Source: Bemisia tabaci (Eukaryota > Arthropoda > Insecta > Hemiptera > Aleyrodidae). From it: a stretch of 64,000 nt of DNA. Location of the stretch: the NCBI RefSeq assembly GCF_918797505.1, contig NC_092800.1, positions 29,626,263 through 29,690,262 on the forward strand, written 5' to 3'. The notes below the pieces were generated by a model. The model did not search any database and was not told where the DNA came from. It saw only the letters and a list, made by a program, of their open reading frames with translations. This document shows, piece after piece, positions 44,535 through 54,700 of the stretch (position 1 is its first letter; each line of letters begins with the position of its first letter). Made by a program: the position numbers and the translations under genes.

Positions 44535-44632
44535 TCAAAAGGAACTATGTGCGATCTGACGTGAGTCCTAAGACTCGTAGAAATATATGCATTGTAAGGC
44601 TCATGTCATGATGGATATAGTTTCTTCTGGTT
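44535..44632. mobile_element. Family M foldback, degraded copy
   Basis: Reads aaaaggaactatgtgcgatc then gtgagtcctaagactcgta then atatatgcattg then ggctcatgtcatgatgga then tatagttt. The order and arms match 63674-63790. The outermost tggacg ends are lost. Confidence 0.55.
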
Positions 44633-44847
44633 GAAATGCGTGCGATTTGTGCTTGTGTCGGTCGCCTTGGCTGTGAGCTTTTCCGAGAAAAGACAATATT
44701 GATGGCCAAAGTGCAAAACCACGTAACTTTATTGCACTGTTTCAAAATTTCTGTTCCTGTTGTATTTTCTAGAAGAACAACAAGCTATCTTTAAAGCTTG
44801 ACTTATACTTAAAATATTCTCCTTACAGAGGAGACAATTCAATGAAG

Positions 44848-44964
44848 TTTTTAACCAAGCCTCTTAATTTGAGCGGATTTCCTTTTGATTTAAGCTTAAA
44901 TCTGATTGAATCAGTGGTCCTTTTTCTTGTCAATGTTTCCAAGAGTCTGGACTCTAGATCCAAT

Positions 44965-45006
<42 letters not shown>
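44848..45006. mobile_element. Family D element, right half only
   Basis: Reads accaagcctcttaatttgag then cggatttccttttgatttaa then cttgtcaatgtttccaagag then tctggactctagatccaatg. It ends in a T-run of about 40 bp (44966-45006) in place of the usual short t-run and cagtg. The left half is missing. The frames at 44823-45246 cross this border. Confidence 0.75.
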
Positions 45007-45008
<2 letters not shown>

Positions 45009-45287
45009 TAAGCACATCAAAGGTGCCTTTGCGTGCAGCGGTCTCTTATCACCAATAGACTTCACGAACCCTGGCCATGAAAAAAAGACAAGAGAAAACC
45101 AGATGGCGCGCGGTGGTCCAGCGATCTCTGCCAGACGGGTAGTAATAACAAGAAGAAGGAAGGTCCACCGCGACTGCAGCCTAAGCGACTCACTTGCAGG
45201 GGGCAATAATCCGCCGGTCGGCTTTTACGACACAAGCTCTATCTAGCGGCCAAAAACCGCAACTGCATTTCGAGTTGGTCCTTGTCG
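45007..45287 (+). other. Moderately GC-rich tail, unrecognised
   Basis: An open frame continues to 45246 and ends ...Gly-Phe-Tyr-Asp-Thr-Ser-Ser-Ile. A separate unrecognised frame at 53000-53227 ends ...Gly-Phe-Tyr-Asp-Ser-Val. The likeness is short and may be chance. If real, both could be ends of related element-encoded proteins. Confidence 0.25.
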
Positions 45288-45289
45288 TG

Positions 45290-45899
45290 TATATAACCCA
45301 AGGCTGATCGGGGCTCACGCAGGGATGCAGTTGCGCGATTCCGCAGCTAGACGCGGATTCGGGTCTATAAACCGAAGACGTCTAGCCGGCAAAACCGCGT
45401 ATCCTTGGACGAGGTTTTATATCGAGCTTTCGCTGGTCCTCAACACCAAACAGACCTGAACGTCTCTAGGCGCCAGATCCTGCTCTTGCCGCGGCTCCAT
45501 CCGCTTGCCTTTACGCGCGTGAATTTGCGAGCTTTTTTGCAACTTTTGCAAAACTTTTTTCAATGCAAGTGCGAAACCTCAGCGTGTCTTTTCTCCTCTC
45601 TGAATCCTCGAATATCTACGAGTTTTTTTTTGTTTTTAAGAATATATTTTCACAGACTCTATGTTTGTTCGGCCTTTCTGCGGCGTTTGCGACTTTATTT
45701 CTGGACCCATGCGATTCACGCGGAGTTGTTCGATCATTCTTTTCACCCACGTAATTCCTTGAATGTAATTATACAACGTTAATGACTCTCTCGATTCTTT
45801 GGTAAATCAGTTTTTCTTGATTTAGTTGTGTTTTCGATCGAATTTGTATCGGTTTTTCCGTGTGTGTCGTTTGGGAGTTTCCTGTTGTTTTGAGACTTC
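45290..45899 (+). promoter_or_regulatory. Candidate promoter and 5' untranslated region
   Basis: A tatataa word at 45290-45296 is followed by about 600 bp that is less AT-rich near its start and leads to a Met codon at 45900 with a good splice donor. A second tctataaa lies at 45364-45371. No arthropod Initiator word was clearly seen about 30 bp below the first TATA. This is inference from weak signals. Confidence 0.2.
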
Positions 45900-45941
45900 A
45901 TGGAATTGGACCCGAAAGCCTCTAAATCCTCTAAACCTAAG
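45900..45941 (+). CDS. Candidate first coding exon (14 codons)
   Basis: Met-Glu-Leu-Asp-Pro-Lys-Ala-Ser-Lys-Ser-Ser-Lys-Pro-Lys followed by aag/gtaggt, a near-ideal 5' splice site at 45941/45942. Without splicing the frame stops at 45972. The Ser/Lys-rich peptide is common at protein N-termini and has no family assignment. No downstream exon was identified in this window, so it could be a first exon of a gene beyond it, or chance. Confidence 0.2.
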
Positions 45942-47823
45942 GTAGGTGCTCTTGATTTCACTTTGCTACCATAGGATTTTTCTGCAGAAAGAAGGAATAT
46001 GTCGGGCAATTGTAGATTTATTTTGTCTCTGAATTATATAATTCCATCAAAAGTTTTTAATTTGGACATTTATCAAGCGATAATCGTATCAGTTATCGTC
46101 TTAAAGACGGTATTTCCCAAAAGGGGGCTCATAAGCCACATAAAAAAACTCAAAATTGAATAATTGATACCAAAGCATAGAAAGTCGCTTTGCGTACATA
46201 TTCACACAAATTCATCAATAAATCTCAAACCGCACCTTAGATATGACAGTTTAAAGTTTGAGTTTGCAGCATAAAATAAACGGGAAAGCTGTAATACGCT
46301 CGTAATAGAGAACCGATTAACTATTTTCTACGTAGACGTGTTTTTAAGTTCCTCGAAGAAGATGAGCACCCTTGAGAGGAAAGAACTCGCTTATGCAATT
46401 TCAAGTATCAACTTTGAGAAGACTACACAACCACTAAAAAAAACTTATGGAAAAACGGTCATCGTGTCATCCTTCTTACTATTACATCAGAAAGCATTAA
46501 ATAAAAGTATCAAAGATGATCCATGCTAAATATGTGAGACTCTTCTTTACTATCTTGTTGAGGTGGTGCGTCATTCAAACATATTGCCACTAGTATACTA
46601 GAATTCTAGAGGCAGATTGAAATCAAAAAGCGTTCCCTATTGGCTGAGAACTTAGAAAATAGTTTCGGGAAGAAGCTACTCTGAATTCTCATCCTCCATA
46701 TTCAAGGCACTTGATCGCAAGAGTAAGATTCAATTTTACACCTCTCGTTGGCAAAAAATTGAACTAGCTTAATCGCATCTTATATCGCAGTATAGTAAGA
46801 AATTTTTCCAGTTGAAATTTCAAAATCCGATTTCTCGACTCAACTCGACAAAAATCGCTGAAAATTTACCCTCCTCAAACTAAAATCTCTTTTTCAGTGG
46901 CCGGTCACGTGAGCCATTATGAAAAAGTAAATTTAAAAACATCGAACATTGAATGATTTTAGTGATGCAAAGGTAAATTTACAGATCCTTATATTAAAAT
47001 TAACCATTAGCGTCTCTTCCAAACCATCAAAAATGTAGTTATGCCTTTTCCTCTGAAGAATGACGATCGTAACAACATCCTCTTGCTTTGAAAGGTACAG
47101 CCAAATACTAAGTTTTTGGATTTTTAAGTTAATTACTGTCCTTATCTGACTGGAGAAGGCTTAATTTTGCAGCTGACACATTATGTTGGTATTTATATGT
47201 AAATTAGCCTTGCCTCCAGCTGTTCAAATTGTTATCAATCCTCTATATGGCATATTGTTATGAATTCGTAAGAACATATTTTCGGGGGTTTTTAAAAATT
47301 GAATCGTACCTCAGTGCCATGATTTTGAAAAATTTCATTATAGTTTTTCCTTTCACTGAAAAATGTATTCCCTTGACTTTAAAATTTTGAAAATAATGTG
47401 GTACTCTATTTTTTTTAATGCAAGCTATAAAATAGATTAGTGTCACCTAGAATCTGAGATCCAAAATTAATTTATGCCATAGAGGGTTAATGTAGAATGA
47501 CGAAGTCTCCCCCGCTGCATCTATCACTCTCCTTCGCAGCACCAAGCACTAAGCTCAACTTTCCTCCAGAAAGCAGCGATGTGCAGTAAGAATCATGTAA
47601 GATTTGCCGGGGAGATAAGGATGTCACGCGGTTAATACCCATTGATTTGTGGGAAAAAACGATAGGGGACCCCACTCGATGCAGCAGGGTATTTATGATC
47701 AAACGCTAACCTACGCGCGCAGCGCCATTAGCGCTGGATGTCGTTGGCGACGTTTTACAAAATACCGATACCCGGGTGGAATTCCTCCACCGTCGCGGCT
47801 TGCTTAATGTCGCCGAGATGCAC
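45942..47823. other. Unassigned AT-rich stretch
   Basis: About 1.9 kb. Short frames only (46338-46529, 63 codons, unrecognised). No repeat ends seen. If the candidate exon at 45900 is real this would be intron. Confidence 0.35.
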
Positions 47824-47828
47824 CGCCT

Positions 47829-48274
47829 CACAGTGGAGCGAGTCGATAGGAGAGCTTGGACAAAATTCGGAAACTTCAAACGCTTATAACTCCGTTTATT
47901 CAAAACTTTGCACTGGTAAAAGAAAAACCTCTTGGTTCAAGAGTGCGGTTTCTTGTCGCCGGATTTAAAAGTCTGGACTCTTGTTTCAATGCAAAATCCG
48001 CTTGAATCAATGCAAAATCCGCTTGAAACAAGAGTTCAAGACTCTTAAATCCGGCGACAAGAAACTGCACTCTTAAGTCAATGCACCGCGGCTTTGGTCC
48101 AAGAGGTTTTTTTTACCAGTGTGAGGTTCTAAAAGTGGTTTTATTGGTTTCCTCGTGAAATTTTCCTCTACAATCACCCCTTGAAGTTTAAAATGTGACG
48201 AAATAAACATCATAATTTGCAGTTTTAGTCAAAAATTGCGTGTCCGCCCTCTCCCCTAGACTCGATCCACTGTG
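47829..48274. mobile_element. Family T, Transib-like element, copy 2, interrupted by D2
   Basis: Flanked by exact cgcct duplications (47824-47828 and 48275-48279). Ends are cacagtggagcgagtcgata then ggagagcttgg then acaaaattc on the left, and cacagtggatcgagtctagg on the right read inward. Subtracting the 211-bp D2 insertion and its 2-bp duplication leaves 233 bp, against 234 bp for copy 1. The interiors match (ctaaaagtggtt, ggttt.ctcgt.aaattttc, atgtgacgaaataaacatca). The small frames here are incidental. Confidence 0.8.
47911..48121. mobile_element. CAC-N-G element D2 nested in family T copy 2
   Basis: A 211-bp foldback starting cactggtaaaagaaaaacct then cttgg and ending ccaagaggttttttttacca then gtg. 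It is flanked by tg (47909-47910) and tg (48122-48123). The uninterrupted T copy at 43997-44230 shows the empty site directly: aaaactttg followed at once by ag.ttctaaaag. Inner arms caagagtgcggtttcttgtc then gccggatttaa pair with their complement, and a 19-bp direct repeat (caatgcaaaatccgcttga) lies at the centre. Confidence 0.92.
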
Positions 48275-48279
48275 CGCCT

Positions 48280-49035
48280 CTTGATTTTTTATGCGCAAAA
48301 ATCAGGATAGCTCAGAGATGAGGTGCAATTATGCGGCACAGCCTTACGAATACGTTTCATATTATGTTGTAACCAGTGCCGCTTCGTAAATGTTTATTTT
48401 CTTCATCGAAAAACTATGAAGTTTAATATTCCACTCCGGGTTTTCCCTAGGGGTTGTCGCCGTTATATTTTCCCTTTCGTGAAGCTTGTGCTAGTACAGT
48501 TTGCTTTGAGGGCTGCAGTTAATAACTTACTCAAATAAGTTCTTAAGAATTGTACTAAAAATTAACGTCTATCGTTTATATACATAATAGTTTCTTGTCT
48601 TTGTACCAGAAGGATCACTAACTGTATTCTCTAAGGTTCGACAATTTTTATTTTTCCTTTTCTGAATTCATTTTCAGATGTGTCCTGTGATTTTGAGGTC
48701 CTATTTTGAGGTTTAAGACGTTCATAGTCCCTTTATACTGAGAGTAAAAACAATGCGAGTCCATTTCTGATTGGTTCTCTATTTTAGGCCTTCACAGAGT
48801 CACAGACTGGAAAGAAGATTTTATTTTCAAAAATTTTTTAGATTATAAACTGGAATTGACCGGTGAATTGGGGGTACGGCGAGGAACAAATGCAATGAGA
48901 GAAGGGACGAGGACAGGAATTCGGTAATGGGTTGATCAAATATTACAAAATATATAATATATAATATATATAATCTTCATTCCCGTTTGTGATATTCATG
49001 AGCCGCGTTGTCTCAAATCTCTAAGGGACTCTAAG
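48280..49035. other. Unassigned stretch
   Basis: About 755 bp with a short at-dinucleotide-rich run at 48948-48975. Nothing else recognised. Confidence 0.35.
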
Positions 49036-49281
49036 GCATTGTCTCCACGGGACGTTTCATGGGATTTGTCCCAGGGAAGAATCTCACTTACGAAATTGGG
49101 GAAAATAGTGTCAATACTAATCACAGTGCCAAGTAAGAGTCCTTGCAGAGTCCCCGGAACGACTTAAAAAGAAGAAGAATAAATTTTGGTGTGTAGTTTA
49201 ACGGGGAAAAAGCCTGGAAGTTTCATTCCTGCAATTTGAACTTGGGAAAAATCCCATGAAACGTCCCGTGGAGACAAGCTG
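49036..49281. mobile_element. TIR element with TTGTCTCCACGGGACG ends
   Basis: A 246-bp element. The left cattgtctccacgggacgtt then tcatgggattt pairs with the right aaatcccatgaaacgtcccg then tggagacaagct. The interior is non-palindromic and AT-rich. A single copy. No target duplication was determined. Confidence 0.75.
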
Positions 49282-49328
49282 TCTCAACATTCAGGGTGAA
49301 ACGGGTGCTCTATTTCCAGTTTATCATT

Positions 49329-49471
49329 TAGACTACATTTTGCAATTAGGAACTACAATTTCTGGCTCGTTCGCAAAAACACTTAGGTGCGTGGGGGAAG
49401 TAATAGTACATACATTGTTTGTAAACTGCGCCCAAAATTGCAGGTCCTTGTCGCAAAATACAGTCCATTAG
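49329..49471. mobile_element. Family N foldback, copy 1
   Basis: The left gactacattttgcaattagg then aacta and the right tgcaggtccttgtcgcaaaa then tacagtcc are weakly inverted. The interior words aaaacactta.gtgc.tggg and acatacattgttt match 54555-54700. Confidence 0.65.
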
Positions 49472-49756
49472 CCCCAAACCAAACTCGAAGACAATCGACT
49501 GGATCATGCATACAAACGACATCCTCCGCGTGGATTTGTATGCGAATCAACTCTTATCCTTATTCGGGAATCTCAAATTAGCTCCGCAGAAATACTCGAA
49601 GCACGAATACTAGCCTCAAACTCAGAAGTACAACTTCATTATGAGCTAAGTGTTGAGTTTCCGCTAAGCCTTTCGGTGAGTAATTCACGATGTCAAATGC
49701 AATTGGTGAATCAACTAATCCGTTCGGTCAGACTTACTTGGCAAGTCATACGCATT

Positions 49757-50009
49757 GCGTTCCTGGTAAGGAAGAACGCCGTAAGAACATTCGAGAGTTG
49801 CCAAATTTCCTTTCTAGAACATTTATTTTGGACCAAATTTATACATATTTTTCCTTGAAACTTTCAGATATTTTCGATTCAATTGCGTGCAAAATTGTGT
49901 GAAAATTTTGGGAAGAAATATTCACAATTTTCCCAGTAAATTCTGTTTTTATCGAAAGAAATTTGGCAGCGTCTGAAGGCCCATACGGCGTTCTTCCTTA
50001 GCACGGCAG
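49757..50009. mobile_element. Family A TIR element, copy 10
   Basis: The left cgttcctggtaaggaagaac then gccgtaagaac and the right tttggcagcgtctgaaggcc then catacggcgttcttccttag cacggcag. The right TIR is perfect for the family; the extreme left is changed. Confidence 0.8.
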
Positions 50010-51461
50010 CACAGCAAGCACGCGGTCGGTAAGATGAATGTTAGGTTGTCACTCTTTAGCCGCTCATAACTCAATCTTTGCGGTGTGTTTATGCTGACTC
50101 TCCTTAGCGTGTTTATCACAGCAACGTGGAGTATGTTTGCATCGAAAACTCTGTTGAGGCCCAGGGTTTAATGCAAAAAAATCTCAGGGGCAATGAATCT
50201 TAGAAGCATCTGACACATGTAGTAAACTCCTCCTAAAAAGCTGTACTTTCAAACGGACTGGGATATCCTTATTGTCAACTTTTGCACATAATTATGACAC
50301 CTTTCCGGTGAGAAATAATTTTATATTCCAATGTCATCCAATTGTGAACGTTGCATGTTTAAAAGACAAGAATTCCGAAAAAGTAAAGCGCGGAATTCAA
50401 AAATACCAATTTGGTATTATGCGTAACAACGATGTATAGAGGTCATTGAAATAATTGTTCATAAAGGCATAAAAATGCGAGTATTACATTTTGCAAGGAA
50501 ATCATATGTGACAATTCTAATCAGCTTTTCTCCGACTTTAGTCAAAATTTCAAATATGACTGTACCACTGTGCCTAGGTCGGAATTTTTTAAAGGCTAAC
50601 TTCAATGTGGTATTTTCGTCTTCTTTTTTGAGATAACTTCCAATTATTATCCTCCGTTTAAAAAAATGTTACCAGTTCTGAAAATATTCCAAATATACCT
50701 ATCGATATGAGCACTCTTTAGCTCCATGTTACAATTATGAAAAAAAAAAAAAGATTATGAAGAATATAGCTTCCTTAGCGCTAATGATATTATGGGGCGC
50801 TGTGGATAAGCGGTTTTAATCATAGAGGAAAAAGTCAAGAAGTTTAGATATTTATGACGGAATTATCACAAAACAACCTAAACACCACTACATCGACCTT
50901 AATTTATAATAGCAAATGTGAAGGGTACTCTTGTATTTTAATTATCATTTAATTTGATGCAGGAAACTCCACAATCTTTGAACAAAGGCTCACAGAATAT
51001 AGATCTTTACGGCATACCGTTATCACTAGACAACTTATGCTTCAAGCTGCCATGCTCACAGGAAATTATGTTATTTTTAACATGAAGATCAGTATGAAGT
51101 AAGCGGATTTCGCATTGAAAATGGCAACGATTATTCACCGTAAAATGACCGAAAAGTGAAGGGGATCTTTTACATTTTATTCGTCGTTAACTCGCGGAAG
51201 AAAACAGAGCTCTCATTTTAATATTTTCAGAGAGGAAAAAAAGAGGGAAAAATAGAAGAGCAGAGGTAAGTTTGAACCATTATACATCAATAAAAACAAT
51301 GTAATTGCAACTTGAGAGGTTGCCGCTTCTCTCGTATTTACCTTTACGCGGCATGTTCATGAGATTCAAAAACATGTGGCCACCTCGCTTTCCGCGGGGA
51401 AAAAGGTAAGCTCCTCAAGCCTTGGTACTCAAACAGTAAACTCCGTAATTCGATCTCTGTG
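50010..51461. other. Unassigned AT-rich stretch
   Basis: About 1.45 kb without long frames or repeat ends that I recognise. An A-run lies at about 50740-50752. Confidence 0.35.
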
Positions 51462-52138
51462 TGGACAAAACCTTCCATTTATAAGATATAAACGAAAAAA
51501 ATTTGAAAGAATAAGCATGAATGTGGTTTAATAATTTTAATTTCCGCCACCGCGCAAACCGCACTGTGTTTGGCGCAATACGTGAAGTATCCCTACAGTC
51601 TTGTAGGCGCTATGCGTTTCACGCCGACCGCCGCTGACCGCACTGTTTTTGACGCAATGCCTGAAGTATTCATGCAGTCTTGTAGGCACTATGAGTTTCT
51701 TGCCAACCGCTGTGCTGCTGACCGCACTACGTTTGACGCAATGCGTGAAGTATTCATGCAGTCTTGTAGGCGCTAATATGTGTTACATGCCGAGCGCCGG
51801 CCGCCGAGGGTTTCTGCTTTTCATCTCAAGTCCTCGTCACCATTGCTCTCTGCGCCGCGCCGCTCCAGGTCAAATTGCGTGTTTGGTTTCTCTCTCAACC
51901 AGACTAATGAAAGGTGCTGTCTTTCGGTATCACCGAAAGACGAACAAATTAGAAATTACTATACTTTAACTCTCAGGAAATGAGAGATTTTTTTGCCTTT
52001 TTTCTCGTTTGTAATTTTATTTTTCTGAATCAGATTGTTTTCTTGATACCTACATTTGAAAAATTACAACATTTGCCATCCCCTAAATTTGCCGCCATGG
52101 GCCGCGGTCCATGTGGCCACCCCCTAAATCCGGCCCTG
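51462..52138 (+). mobile_element. Family B2 element, copy 2, three tandem core units
   Basis: Starts tgtggacaaaaccttccatt then tataagatataaacg. Three GC-rich units begin at about 51560, 51639 and 51723 (spacing 79 and 84 bp), each with ccgcact.t.tttg.cgcaat, gcgtgaagtatt, catgcagtcttgtaggcgc. The tail carries ggtttctgcttttcatctca then agtcctcgtcacc and ends aattt gccgccatgggccgcggtcc then atgtggccac ... ccggccctg. Three overlapping frames (51570-51983) result from the near multiple-of-three periodicity. Class unknown. Confidence 0.8.
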
Positions 52139-52293
52139 CGAAGATTAATGGTTACACCATTCGAACTCGCGGGTGCGCTAGCTGACACCGTGCATTCAAG
52201 AAGAAGGAAAAAACGTATTTTGGCATTCAAAGCATAATAATCGCTACTTTCCATTACTTTTTTTTCAATCTCGAATTTTTTAATTTGTTTATT

Positions 52294-52416
52294 TGGACGT
52301 GTTTCTGTCGAACGGAACTATGTGCATTATGACTTGAGCCCTATTAAGCGTATATTTTTACGGGTCTCAGGGCTCATGTCTTAATGCACATAGTTCCGTT
52401 TGACAGAAATATGTCC
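52294..52416. mobile_element. Family M foldback, copy 1
   Basis: A 123-bp palindrome starting tggacgtgtttctgtcgaac then ggaactatgtgcatta, then tgacttgagccct. The right arm is agggctcatgtcttaatgca then catagttccgtttgacagaa then atatgtcca. Flanks tt/tt are consistent with a 2-bp duplication. It shares terminal and ggaactatgtgcat words with L and M2. Confidence 0.8.
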
Positions 52417-52641
52417 ATTCAACACAAATGGATCACAACTTGTCGACGATTGCTAATTACCTGGGACATATGAAACGAAAGGAATTCTCGTTGCGTCAAT
52501 CGGAAAAATACATCTGTTTGAAGTAAAGGGAATACTGCCTGAAACGAGATTTCCTGTTGTTTCACCGAAAAATCCATGTCGCGGTTAATTTAACAGGGAT
52601 CTTGTGAATCCTGCAGGAATTTTTTCTGAGTGCAGCACCCA

Positions 52642-52841
52642 CACCGAAAAGAAAAACTAAGGCCATGAAAGCCGTACTTACAGGCTATATAGACATGCCG
52701 TCCGCGTTCCGGGCTCATAGGCCGAAAGCTCTGGACGCAGCACCCAGAGCAATCGAAGCTACGGCTCCAGCACCCAGAACTTTTGGTCTCTGAACCCGGA
52801 ACGGAAACTATGTCTACATAGCCCATATCCTTTTTTCAGTG
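52642..52841. mobile_element. CAC-N-G element, family F copy 2
   Basis: Starts caccgaaaagaaaaactaag then gcc and ends ccatatccttttttcagtg, flanked by ca (52640-52641) and ca (52842-52843). The interior has aggctatatagacatgccgt and tgtctacatagccca arms, and three ctccagcaccc/cgcagcaccc words as in copy 3. The minus frame 52590-52826 is repeat-derived. Confidence 0.85.
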
Positions 52842-52892
52842 CATGATTTACCCTCGCGTTGCAACGCTGCCATGGCGGAAACCGGCCAATAA

Positions 52893-53227
52893 GTGGTAAG
52901 CAGTAGGAAGAAAAGACCATTAATATTCAAGCCGTCACGGATGGCATTAAAAACCGACTCAATAATCGAGGAATGGATTAGACTCCGGGGCGCTCACCCT
53001 CCCCCAAGACTCCCCCCCCCCCCTCACCATTCACCGGTGCGTTCAACGTCCGCGATTTCGCGAGCCTCACGACGAGCGAATCGCGGACTAAATAATGACC
53101 CTGTAGAGAGTTTGGTAGTGGGAGATAAGGTGCCGGTGCCGGTGGAGCCAGGTGAGGTAGACCAAGAGCTGGCAATTGTTATTACTCGGCCGTCTTTGGC
53201 AGACTCAGGATTTTACGACTCCGTCTA
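52893..53227 (+). CDS. Unrecognised open frame, 111 codons
   Basis: The first half contains a pyrimidine/C-run (about 53003-53023) giving a Pro/His-rich stretch. The second half, from about 53090, has more even composition and reads as acidic and hydrophobic: Glu-Ser-Leu-Val-Val-Gly-Asp-Lys-Val-Pro-Val-Pro-Val-Glu-Pro, then Glu-Leu-Ala-Ile-Val-Ile-Thr, ending Gly-Phe-Tyr-Asp-Ser-Val. No known domain. It could be a terminal exon or a transposon protein end; chance is also possible. Downstream at 53553 there is a cag/gttagt splice-donor-like site. Confidence 0.2.
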
Positions 53228-53638
53228 GTTTTTCACGCGCGTGGAAATTTTGCGGTTTTCGGTAGGATTTTCCGAGTTTTTTTTCGCCAAGATTTTTCTC
53301 GATGGTTTCGGGGTCAGTTCGCGCCGCGAATCGTAGCCAAATGTCGAGATAGATCGGGGTCTTCGAGATTTTAGTTTCACATGAGATTGATTTTTCTCAG
53401 TATCGAGTCTTCGAGGTAGCACACGAGAAGCTGTCAGCCATGATGAAATAAAAAGTTGGTGTTTCGGTTTTTTGGTGTTCCTGAAGAAGTCGAGGAGAAT
53501 ATAATCTGCGGAAGGAGATTTTGAGAGGATCTGATCAGGTCGAAAATATCAGGTTAGTTCCATTTTTTGTATATACAGTCTGATCTTTTCATCAGGAACG
53601 GGTTGTATTCAATGCCCCGTTGTGTCGTCGTTTTTCAG

Positions 53639-53866
53639 ACGAAAGGACGTAACTGCATTCCAATGATGCAAAATTTCCACTCACAAATTGTGAAATTATC
53701 AGGGAATTATCAGGCATTTTTACCTGAAATTTTCACATATTTTCCTCCTGCTTATACATAAAAATCAGCAAATGTTCAAACAGCAATCGAGTCGTCTATT
53801 CTTGTAAAAATCTAAGTTGTTTACGTCAATTTTACAACATTGGAATTGAGTTACGTTCTTTTGTCT
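53639..53866. mobile_element. Family S TIR element, copy 3
   Basis: The left acgaaaggacgtaactgcat then tccaatgatgcaaaatttcc and the right caacattggaattgagttac then gttcttttgt are inverted over about 25 bp. This is the clearest TIR pair of the family. The interior differs from copies 1 and 2 except near the ends. The 53228-53638 stretch before it holds nothing recognised. Confidence 0.75.
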
Positions 53867-54554
53867 TAATAGCGGCGAAAAGAGCCTCTACTAAACAAAT
53901 TTGACCAAGTAACAGGTAGGAATGAAGTCGCATCAAGATCTAAATTAGAAGCCGGAGTTAATTCCTCTGCAAGAATCAATGTTAAAGATATTGGTGGTTT
54001 TTCCGAAATATGACTGGGTGTCTTTTTTTTAACCCTGGTTAAACTACAGGTGATATGTTAGATTCGTGGTGATTTCCCGTGATACAATTTGCAGAAAAAG
54101 TATTGTAAGATACCGAGTAAGAATCGAACTTTTAGTTTAGGTATTCGCCTAAAAGAGATTTTGGCAGTTGGCAGCAGCTTGCTTTTTTTAAAGACCTCGA
54201 GTTTACCGTGTTAAAAAGTTTCGAAAAAACCTGATGTTTATATAATAAAAATATCGAAATTTCAAGGTAAGCGCACTGAAAGTTTATAGTGAAGAGGGAT
54301 AGAGAGGGATTTAAGGTTACTTTTTTTTTTGAGGAACATAGTGACTCCCCCGCTAAACTGCTAATTCCGCGCTCCATGCACTCAAAGGGTTGAGAAATCG
54401 GATCAAATCACTACACATAACATACATGGTTTGATCCATGTACCATTTTTGCCCCTAAGGTCTCATCTCGCAAAAATTATCACATATATTTGCCGGACGA
54501 TGCAAATAAAATAAGTTCGGGTTACTATTCCGATTTAGAAATAGTTTGTTGGTT
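53867..54554. other. Unassigned AT-rich stretch
   Basis: About 690 bp, nothing recognised. Confidence 0.35.
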
Positions 54555-54700
54555 ATTTGGACTGCATTTTGCAATTTGGAACTATACATTTTAGCTCTTC
54601 TGGAAAAACACTTATGTGCATGGGAAACTAATGGCACATACATTGTTTTTAAGCCGGGCTAGAATTTCTACTTCCAAATTGCAAAATGTAGTCCATTTGG
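54555..54700. mobile_element. Family N foldback, copy 2
   Basis: Left atttggactgcattttgcaa then tttggaacta, right ccaaattgcaaaatgtagtc then catttgg. These arms are near-perfect complements of about 22 bp. The interior is shared with copy 1. Confidence 0.75.

Noticed and set aside
44823..45246. Frames of 127 and 134 codons with Lys or Phe homopolymers
   Set aside because: Homopolymers come from the 40-bp T-run, and the frames cross a clear family D border.
51570..51983. Repeating Cys-Ser-Leu-Val-Gly frame in B2
   Set aside because: Arises from 79-84 bp tandem units read in two frames. No conservation of frame between units.
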